Source: Bovifimicola sp050309585 (lineage in GTDB: Bacteria > Bacillota > Clostridia > Lachnospirales > Lachnospiraceae). Taken from it: 20,202 nucleotides of DNA. Location: assembly GCA_050309585.1 (NCBI GenBank), contig JBNRML010000047.1:1-20202 (forward strand), in the 5' to 3' direction. The position numbers and the translations under genes are program-made. Shown in pieces: positions 14,551 to 20,202 of the stretch (position 1 is its first letter; the number at the start of each line of letters is the position of its first letter). The notes beneath the pieces are model-generated. The model was not told the DNA's origin. It did no database searches and worked only from the letters and a program-made list of their open reading frames with translations.

Positions 14551-15930
14551 TCATTTAAGGAAAAAATGTATTAACTTATCATTAAAAGATTTGTACGGCT
14601 GATATCTCATTGGCAAATCAATCCAGTTTTTCTTATCCACAATACTCTTGTAATGAGAAAATGTGTCAAACCCTGCTTTTCCATGATATCCGCCCATTCC
14701 ACTTTCTCCAAAACCACCAAATGCCATTTCTGATGTTGCCAGATGTATAATTGTATCATTTACGCATCCACCACCAAATCCACATTTCGCCGTAAATTTA
14801 TTTATCACCTTTTTGTCCTTTGAAAAAATGTAGAGTGCCAGCGGATGAGGCATTGAATTGATTTTATCTATTGCCTCTTTAGTTGTTTTATAGGTAAGTA
14901 TCGGCATTACCGGTCCAAAAATTTCTTCCTGCATAACTTTGTCATCAAAGGTTACATTGTCCATTACTGTTGGATAAATTCTCAAGGTTTCACTATCTGT
15001 TTTTCCTCCAAATACTACTTTTTTATCATCAATAAGACCTTTTATGCGGTTAAAATGTTTTTCATTTATTATCTTTCCATAATCATTATTTTCAAAGACA
15101 TTTTCTCCATACTGAAGGATAATCTGTTTCTTCACTTCCTCCACAAATTTGTCCTTTACACTCTCATGGCAGTAAATATAGTCCGGCGCCACACAGGTCT
15201 GTCCACAATTGAGGTATTTTCCAAATACAATTCTCTTTGCTGCCAGCTTTATATCTGCAGTCCTGTCAACTACACACGGACTCTTTCCTCCCAACTCCAG
15301 TGTGCATGGAGTCAGATATTCAGAACAGCTCTTCATAACCGTTTTTCCAACTGCCTGACTTCCCGTAAAGAAAACATAGTCAAAATGTGATTCCAAAAGT
15401 GCGGTGTTTTTTTCTCTTCCACCTGTTACCACAGCCACATATTTCCTGTCAAAGCATTTCTCAATTAAGTTTTTAATAATCTCAGTAGTGGCTGGAGAAT
15501 AGGCGGATGGCTTTATTACAGCCGTATTTCCCGCTGCAAGTGCGTCAATCAATGGCTCAATTGTAAGTAAAAAAGGGTAATTCCACGGACTCATAATCAA
15601 AGTCACACCATAAGGTGAAGGCTTTTTGTAGCTTCTTGAATGAAACTGTGCAAGTGGGGTATAAACTGTCTTTTCCCCTGCAAATCTTTTTATGTGCTTC
15701 AGCATATAACTTATTTCACTGAGACATAATCCTATCTCGCACATATAACCTTCGAAGGAGCCCTTACCCAAATCCTTCTTAAGACCTTCTGCAATTTTCT
15801 CCTGATTATCAAGGATTGCCTTTTTAAGCTTCTTTAATGAATTAATTCTAAATTTTACATCAAGAGTGGCTCCTGTGCCAAAATACTCTCTCTGTTTTTC
15901 TATAATTGATGTAATGTCCTTATTTTTCAC
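14551..15930 (-). CDS. NAD(P)-dependent aldehyde dehydrogenase
   Basis: Oxidises aldehydes to carboxylic acids with NAD(P); 459 residues from a GTG at 15930, chosen because GGAGGATA lies 4-8 bp upstream. An in-frame ATG at 15942 falls inside the preceding repeat and has no site. With the GTG as residue 1, N117 lies in SPWNYP, the general base E212 in LELGGKSP and the catalytic C246 in NCGQTC; the EEIFGPVMPI segment is typical. Length and sequence style fit the class 3 fatty-aldehyde or YwdH-like group rather than the 490-residue betaine type, and the hydrophobic C-terminal end (LIHFFLK) could aid membrane contact. It follows the permease gene and repeat copy A; a functional link to the ABC genes is not evident. 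Confidence 0.93.
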   Translation of the reverse strand: MKNKDITSIIEKQREYFGTGATLDVKFRINSLKKLKKAILDNQEKIAEGLKKDLGKGSFEGYMCEIGLCLSEISYMLKHIKRFAGEKTVYTPLAQFHSRSYKKPSPYGVTLIMSPWNYPFLLTIEPLIDALAAGNTAVIKPSAYSPATTEIIKNLIEKCFDRKYVAVVTGGREKNTALLESHFDYVFFTGSQAVGKTVMKSCSEYLTPCTLELGGKSPCVVDRTADIKLAAKRIVFGKYLNCGQTCVAPDYIYCHESVKDKFVEEVKKQIILQYGENVFENNDYGKIINEKHFNRIKGLIDDKKVVFGGKTDSETLRIYPTVMDNVTFDDKVMQEEIFGPVMPILTYKTTKEAIDKINSMPHPLALYIFSKDKKVINKFTAKCGFGGGCVNDTIIHLATSEMAFGGFGESGMGGYHGKAGFDTFSHYKSIVDKKNWIDLPMRYQPYKSFNDKLIHFFLK

Positions 15931-15935
15931 ACTAT

Positions 15936-16090
15936 CCTCCATGTCGGAGCAAATTTATTTGCGAAGACACGCGTCGAGAAATCAGGTTATCCTGTTTCTC
16001 GACTGCGATAGCTCGAATTGAGGCTCCGTCTCAATTCGTTGTGTGAAAAAAGAGCTCTTTCAGAGTCTTTTTTCACACTAATCCTCATTT
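15936..16090 (-). repeat. Multi-hairpin intergenic repeat, copy A
   Basis: A 150-bp element almost identical to that at 20044-20202. Inverted repeats in minus-strand order: I, GTGTGA-rich 13-bp stem with inner CTCT/AGAG (16078-16041); II, GAATTGAG/CTCAATTC (16037-16015); III, GTCGAGAAA/TTTCTCGAC with inner AGG/CCT (16003-15973); IV, GCAAAT/ATTTGC (15962-15949); V, CTCC/GGAG (15949-15937). Hairpin V contains the Shine-Dalgarno sequence of the ALDH gene. Both ends of the element carry GAGGAT(T)AGTGTGAAAAA-like sequence. A short frame (GTG, 29 codons) opens within it but is not supported. It lies between the permease stop and the ALDH start. Confidence 0.85.
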
Positions 16091-16091
16091 C

Positions 16092-18464
16092 TCACTCTAC
16101 ACTCTTTAAACTTTCTATCATATCTATTTTCTTTAGCGAAAAATGTGTAATAACATTTACAATTGTCGTGAAAACAAGCGCCAGTGTTGCAGAAATAAAA
16201 TAACTTGATGGTTCTATTTTATGGATAAACCTCACACTTTCTATTTCAACTGTGGATACTAAAATATTTGTGAAAATGTGTCCCAAAAATAATCCTGCAA
16301 AAATACCAATTAACGTTAAAATAACATTTTCCCTGATAATGTAGCTGTCCACCTCTCCATCATAAAAACCCAGAACCTTTAATGTGGCAATTTCCCTTTT
16401 TCTCTCAATTATATTTATATTTGACAGGTTATACATAACCACAAAGGATAACGCTGCCGATAAGACAATTAGAATCATGACCACGTAATTTAATGATTTT
16501 AGCATATTTTCCACATTCTCTATGGTATGATCAATTATTCCCACCTGCAAAATCACCGGATTTTTCAAGAGTCTTTCCGACAGCTCCTCCTGTTCCTTTA
16601 TGGTGCTTTCCCCTGTTTTCAAATACACCACGTTAACTCCATAATTGTCCATATTTTTTTCATATACTTCCTTACTCATGAAAATAATATGACCAACATA
16701 GTTTTCGCATATCCCCTTAACCTTTAGATTATAGCTCTGTCCATCTGAATTTGTAAGTACAATTTTCTGTCCCTTATTAATCTGTAAAAGTTCCGACATC
16801 TTATCACTTATTATGACACCGTCATCCTTTGGAAGCTCTAAAATGTTGCCTGATAAATCCCTCAGATTAAAAACCTTTCTAAAATCATCCTCCGGTGCAA
16901 TTACAGTCACGTCTAATCTTTTTCCCCTGTTTTTTACATTATATTTTCCGGAGCAGGTTGTAACGATTCCCTTTGTTTCTTCTCCTTCAAATAATTTTTT
17001 TGCGCTCTCTTCATCCATTTTCTGTCCAAGAAATACTGTTTCATTATAATTCAGCACTTCTCTGTACTGTTTGTTTGGAATATTAATTATTGCGTCCCTA
17101 AGTCCAAATCCACAAATCAAAAGAGCCGTACATCCTCCAACTCCAATTATTGTCATCAAAACCCTGGATTTATACCTGAAAATATTTCGTATGGTCACCT
17201 TCATTGAGAAATTAATTCTTTTCCACACAAATGGAATCTTTTCTAAAATTACGCGTTTTCCCTTTTTTGGTGCTTTTGGTCTCAAAAGTGATGCAGGATT
17301 TTCCTTGGCATTTTTAAAAAATGTAATGAGTGTTGCACCACCAACGCAAATATAAACTATGCAAATTCCTGTTAAAATATTTACAGGGGTATATTTATAA
17401 CAAAATACCGGTACATCAAATAAAATCTTATATATGTTCCAAATTATATTTGGAATGCATAAAAATCCCGCCACTGCTCCGATTATTCCACCCATAATTG
17501 TAGCAGCAGTTGCAAAAAACATATACTTTTTAACAATTGAAGCTTTGGAAAATCCCATACTTATCAAAGTACCGATTTCCATTCTGTCATCCTCAACCAT
17601 TCTTGACATGGACACCAGGCTGATAAATACTGCCACCACAAAGAATAATGTAGGAAACAATTTTGAGAGATTTTTAATGCTCTGGGAATCCTTAATGAAG
17701 CTGTCGTAGGTCTCATCGTCTATTCTGTCTGACACAATGAACCCATCCGGTATACGTTTCTTCACATTATCAATCAAACACTTGTATTCCTCTGAATTTG
17801 TCTCCAAACTCTTTGCGCCTTTTACTGTAATGAACGCCTGCGTATCCATTGGCATCAAAGTGTTTCCCGGCTGTCCGTAAACAAAATAGCTAATGTTTCC
17901 AGTTCCAATCGTGGTACTTCCACGGCTCTTTTTGTTTTCATTATTCCCTATGTATAGCACCGATGAAACCGTTCCAACTATCTTTAATTCTTTTTCTGAA
18001 AACATTGGATCGTCAATATATACCATGTCACCAATTTTTATATTTTCAACATCAAGCATGGTTTTCTCAACCATAATCTCATTCTTTTCTTTTGGATACT
18101 CCCCTGATACAAGCTTTGGACATGCAATTTTTTCAGTTATTTCGTGATAATTCACAACGAAATTACTTCCATTGTAACTGCATAAAACAGGCTTTTGCTT
18201 TGTTCCCTCCACAAGCTCCACGTCTTTGATACTCTCAAATGATTTTATATCCTCCTCACTGATTCCTGTAAGTGATGAAACCTTGATGTCATACATATTG
18301 TTTTCATCATAATAATTATCAAGTGAATTCATCATATCCATGGGAGTTGATCTTATTCCCACAAAAACACCAACACCTAACAGACTAATGAGGAGCAGGG
18401 AAATAAAACGCTTGAAGGAATTTTTTATTTCTCTCAGGCTTATTGTAATAATTCTATTTTTCAT
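16092..18464 (-). CDS. ABC transporter permease, FtsX/MacB type
   Basis: Large permease of about 790 residues. One N-terminal membrane segment (FISLLLISLLGVGVFVGI) is followed by a long extracytoplasmic MacB-like domain (about 40-265), a three-segment FtsX block (about 270-390), another segment around 435-455 before a second extracytoplasmic domain (460-640), and a final FtsX block of three segments (about 655-780) with the NIIERKREIATLKVLGF motif. The ATG at 18464 is chosen because GGAGGATTAGT lies directly upstream; a longer frame from 18506 overlaps the ATPase gene and has no site. The Shine-Dalgarno sequence sits in a short hairpin (18471-18483). With the ATPase gene 28 bp upstream it forms a complete two-gene exporter or mechanotransmitter. 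The substrate is unknown. Confidence 0.92.
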   Translation of the reverse strand: MKNRIITISLREIKNSFKRFISLLLISLLGVGVFVGIRSTPMDMMNSLDNYYDENNMYDIKVSSLTGISEEDIKSFESIKDVELVEGTKQKPVLCSYNGSNFVVNYHEITEKIACPKLVSGEYPKEKNEIMVEKTMLDVENIKIGDMVYIDDPMFSEKELKIVGTVSSVLYIGNNENKKSRGSTTIGTGNISYFVYGQPGNTLMPMDTQAFITVKGAKSLETNSEEYKCLIDNVKKRIPDGFIVSDRIDDETYDSFIKDSQSIKNLSKLFPTLFFVVAVFISLVSMSRMVEDDRMEIGTLISMGFSKASIVKKYMFFATAATIMGGIIGAVAGFLCIPNIIWNIYKILFDVPVFCYKYTPVNILTGICIVYICVGGATLITFFKNAKENPASLLRPKAPKKGKRVILEKIPFVWKRINFSMKVTIRNIFRYKSRVLMTIIGVGGCTALLICGFGLRDAIINIPNKQYREVLNYNETVFLGQKMDEESAKKLFEGEETKGIVTTCSGKYNVKNRGKRLDVTVIAPEDDFRKVFNLRDLSGNILELPKDDGVIISDKMSELLQINKGQKIVLTNSDGQSYNLKVKGICENYVGHIIFMSKEVYEKNMDNYGVNVVYLKTGESTIKEQEELSERLLKNPVILQVGIIDHTIENVENMLKSLNYVVMILIVLSAALSFVVMYNLSNINIIERKREIATLKVLGFYDGEVDSYIIRENVILTLIGIFAGLFLGHIFTNILVSTVEIESVRFIHKIEPSSYFISATLALVFTTIVNVITHFSLKKIDMIESLKSVE

Positions 18465-18465
18465 A

Positions 18466-18485
18466 CTAATCCTCCATGTCGGAGC
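18466..18485 (-). repeat. Partial repeat copy C: SD-containing hairpin
   Basis: A 20-bp match to the 3' end of repeats A and B, minus strand GCTCCGACATGGAGGATTAG. CTCC (18483-18480) can pair with GGAG (18474-18471) of the Shine-Dalgarno sequence for the permease gene. The rest of the element is absent; the ATPase gene stops 8 bp upstream. Confidence 0.75.
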
Positions 18486-18492
18486 GTCTTTA

Positions 18493-19194
18493 CTACCACT
18501 CCACATTATCTATGTCCATTGGTGCCTCATTTTTTTTCACACTCTCGACTTTTCCATTTTTAAACTTAATGACCTTATCTGCCATCTGTGCAATGGCACT
18601 GTTGTGTGTAATGATAATCACTGTCATATTTTCCTCTCTGCAGGTAGTTTGCAAAAGCTTCAGTATCTGTTTTCCGGTGTTGTAATCAAGGGCACCTGTT
18701 GGCTCATCACAAAGCAGTATTTTAGGATTTTTTGCAATTGCCCTGGCTATGGCCACTCTCTGCTGCTCTCCTCCCGACAATTGTGAAGGAAAATTATCTG
18801 TCCTTTCCTTTAAGCCCACCTTCTCTATTACTTCGGATGGTTCGAGATAATCACTGCACATCTGAACAGCAAGTTCCACATTCTCGATTACTGTCAGATT
18901 CTGCACAAGATTATAAAATTGAAATACAAAACCAATATCACTTCTTCTATATTTTGTAAGTCCTCTTCCTTTCAACTTGCATATGTCATTCCCATCAATA
19001 ATCACCTCACCTGATGTTGCGCCATCCATTCCACCCAGGATGTTAAGACATGTTGTTTTTCCTGCCCCGCTCGGTCCCAAAACTACTACAAGTTCTCCTT
19101 TTTCCACGCTAAATGACGCATTATCAAGTGCTTTGATTTCAACCTCTCCCATTGAATAGGTTTTACGCAGATTATTTATTTCAATATATGACAT
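18493..19194 (-). CDS. ABC transporter ATP-binding protein, LolD/MacB type
   Basis: ATPase subunit of 233 residues for the FtsX-type permease downstream. Walker A GPSGAGKTT (40-48), Q-loop Q92 (FVFQFYN), signature LSGGEQQ (139-145), Walker B ILLCDEP (159-165), D-loop GALD (167-170), switch H197 (ITHN). The EQQRVAIARA stretch and short length mark the LolD/MacB-like family (antimicrobial peptide or lipoprotein exporters, BceA-like). AGGAGTG lies 5 bp before the ATG and overlaps the end of the methyltransferase gene, only 2 bp away. No histidine kinase or response regulator is in the window, so a Bce-type sensor role cannot be argued. Confidence 0.95.
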   Translation of the reverse strand: MSYIEINNLRKTYSMGEVEIKALDNASFSVEKGELVVVLGPSGAGKTTCLNILGGMDGATSGEVIIDGNDICKLKGRGLTKYRRSDIGFVFQFYNLVQNLTVIENVELAVQMCSDYLEPSEVIEKVGLKERTDNFPSQLSGGEQQRVAIARAIAKNPKILLCDEPTGALDYNTGKQILKLLQTTCREENMTVIIITHNSAIAQMADKVIKFKNGKVESVKKNEAPMDIDNVEW

Positions 19195-19196
19195 TT

Positions 19197-19973
19197 TTAC
19201 ACTCCTTTTCTCAATATATCCACAGTATGGGCACTTGCCCCTATTAAATCCATTCTCTCAGCAACAGAAATCTGGTATCTGATAAACTGCTCAAACTCCT
19301 CATCCTCCATTGCATTGAGAATTCTGCGCATATAATTTGCAGCTCCATCTGGTGCTATAATCTTTATCCGCTCTATTTCAGCAGCTTCATTTATCCTGTC
19401 AATGTCTTCTATTCTGACATAATCGTACAGATCCTCCGGCTCTGAAATGCAATGAAAATCCTCATCTAATTTTCCTTCTTTTATGCTCTGCAAAATATTT
19501 TTATCCTTAAAGCCATGAACCATTACCGCATACTCATTCATAACATATGCCACCAGTATTACGCCACCAGGTTTCGTAACTCTTTTTGCTTCCTTAAGTG
19601 CCCTGACTTTATCCTCAAACGTAAAGAGATGGTACATCGGTCCAAACAAAAGTGTTAGGTCAAAGCTGTTGTCCTCAAATCTCTTTAAATTTAATGCAGT
19701 GCCCTGAAAAGCTTTTACTGTTGACTTCTTTGATTTCAAAATCCCAAGATTATATTTCACCAACTCGAGGGCGGTCACATCATATCCCTCATTTGCCAGT
19801 GCAACAGAATATCTTCCTGTTCCTGCACCAATATCCAACACCTTTGGATTTTCAAATTCCTTTAAAAATTCATGTATGTATTTCATTGAGACAACATATT
19901 CCACAGTTCCGTGTCTGGAATTTAGTCTCTTTTCCTCATTAAATTTGTTATAATATTTTTCCAGTTCTGTCAT
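19197..19973 (-). CDS. Class I SAM-dependent methyltransferase
   Basis: Cytoplasmic methyltransferase of 258 residues. Motif I is VLDIGAGTGRYSVALA (45-60); the acidic end of strand 2 is VTALELV (about 71-77); DLTLLFGPMYHL (about 108-119) holds motif IV; and KRVTKPGGVILVAYV (about 128-142) is the post-motif typical of small-molecule and tRNA-type enzymes. The rest of the C-terminal half is helical and probably holds the acceptor pocket. GGAAGG lies about 9 bp upstream of the ATG. Substrate is not determinable. It overlaps the signals of the ABC ATPase gene (2-bp gap), so the three genes are co-transcribed, and it follows repeat copy B. Confidence 0.93.
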   Translation of the reverse strand: MTELEKYYNKFNEEKRLNSRHGTVEYVVSMKYIHEFLKEFENPKVLDIGAGTGRYSVALANEGYDVTALELVKYNLGILKSKKSTVKAFQGTALNLKRFEDNSFDLTLLFGPMYHLFTFEDKVRALKEAKRVTKPGGVILVAYVMNEYAVMVHGFKDKNILQSIKEGKLDEDFHCISEPEDLYDYVRIEDIDRINEAAEIERIKIIAPDGAANYMRRILNAMEDEEFEQFIRYQISVAERMDLIGASAHTVDILRKGV

Positions 19974-20043
19974 ATGTAAATTTCCTTCCTGTCAGGCTTC
20001 TTCATATTCATTATCTTTTACAACCTATTCTTCAAAACACATT

Positions 20044-20202
20044 AATCCTCCATGTCGGAGCAAATTTATTTGCGCAGACACGCGTCGAGAAATCAGGTTT
20101 ATCCTGTTTCTCGACTGCGATAGCTCGAATTGAGGCTCCGACTCAATTCGTTGTGTGAAAAATCAGCACTTCAGTGTGATTTTTCACACTAATCCTCATT
20201 TC
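20044..20202 (-). repeat. Multi-hairpin intergenic repeat, copy B
   Basis: Second full copy of the element, reaching the window end. Outside hairpin I it differs from copy A by two substitutions and one extra T. Hairpin I (20189-20153) keeps a 13-bp outer stem and an inner stem although its inner bases differ from copy A. At its 3' end GGAGGATTAATGTG follows the CTCC/GGAG hairpin, but the next real gene (methyltransferase, start 19973) begins 70 bp further on with its own site; only a five-codon frame (MCFEE) directly follows. Confidence 0.85.

Noticed and set aside
16041..16078. Hairpin I of repeat copy A as an ordinary terminator of the permease gene
   Set aside because: The T-run lies inside the stem, not after it, and copy B has the same fold with different bases; it may still reduce read-through, but a terminator call alone does not explain the repeat.
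15985..16078. Small 29-codon frame starting GTG at the far end of repeat copy A
   Set aside because: In copy B the same start leads to a different, 14-codon peptide, so the reading frame is not conserved.
18340..18786. Plus-strand 148-residue frame over the permease/ATPase junction
   Set aside because: It lies antisense to two well-supported genes and shows no domain or ribosome binding site.

Overview
The window is about 20 kb of low-GC DNA, most likely from a Lachnospiraceae-type clostridium (Firmicutes). The pointers are strong GGAGG-type ribosome binding sites, sigma-A promoters, a tyrosine T-box leader, a YtrA-type GntR/ABC locus, a TetM-like GTPase fused to a YacP/Rae1-like NYN domain, and a DUF4358 lipoprotein. 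The assignment rests on gene content and sequence style only. All genes but one are on the minus strand, so functional order runs right to left.

Layout in transcription order. (1) 20202-14551: a 150-bp multi-hairpin intergenic repeat (copy B), a SAM methyltransferase, an ABC ATPase, a large FtsX/MacB-type permease, a second copy of the repeat (copy A) and an aldehyde dehydrogenase. The last 20 bp of the repeat, a small hairpin containing the Shine-Dalgarno sequence, also precede the permease. (2) 14516-9073: a T-box leader with specifier UAC, tyrS, the 880-aa GTPase/NYN fusion, a DUF4358 lipoprotein and two small membrane proteins. These five genes are spaced by 8-bp overlap to 18 bp and look like one tyrosine-responsive operon. 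(3) 9072-8204: a short hairpin, an XRE regulator that looks broken (short N-terminus and an in-frame TAA), and a 200-bp intergenic region with several inverted repeats. (4) 8203-5202: a coiled-coil hypothetical gene, the single plus-strand gene (SDR reductase resembling the YmfI/EF-P 5-aminopentanone reductase type) and a secreted SH3-SH3-NlpC/P60 peptidoglycan hydrolase with a clear promoter. (5) 5100-417: a bidirectional terminator, then a GntR(YtrA)-ATPase-permease-permease-lipoprotein operon with a textbook promoter and a 37-bp nested palindromic operator at the start site. (6) 1-416: no recognisable gene, but a dense DnaA-box cluster.

The most interesting signals are these: the repeat family, whose two full copies differ in one hairpin by compensatory base-pair changes; the translational GTPase fused to a putative ribosome-associated RNase domain within a tyrosine T-box operon; the nested GntR operator; the origin-like DnaA-box cluster; and the unassigned structured region at 8267-8423. 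No CRISPR array, tRNA, rRNA, intact transposase or prophage gene was seen.
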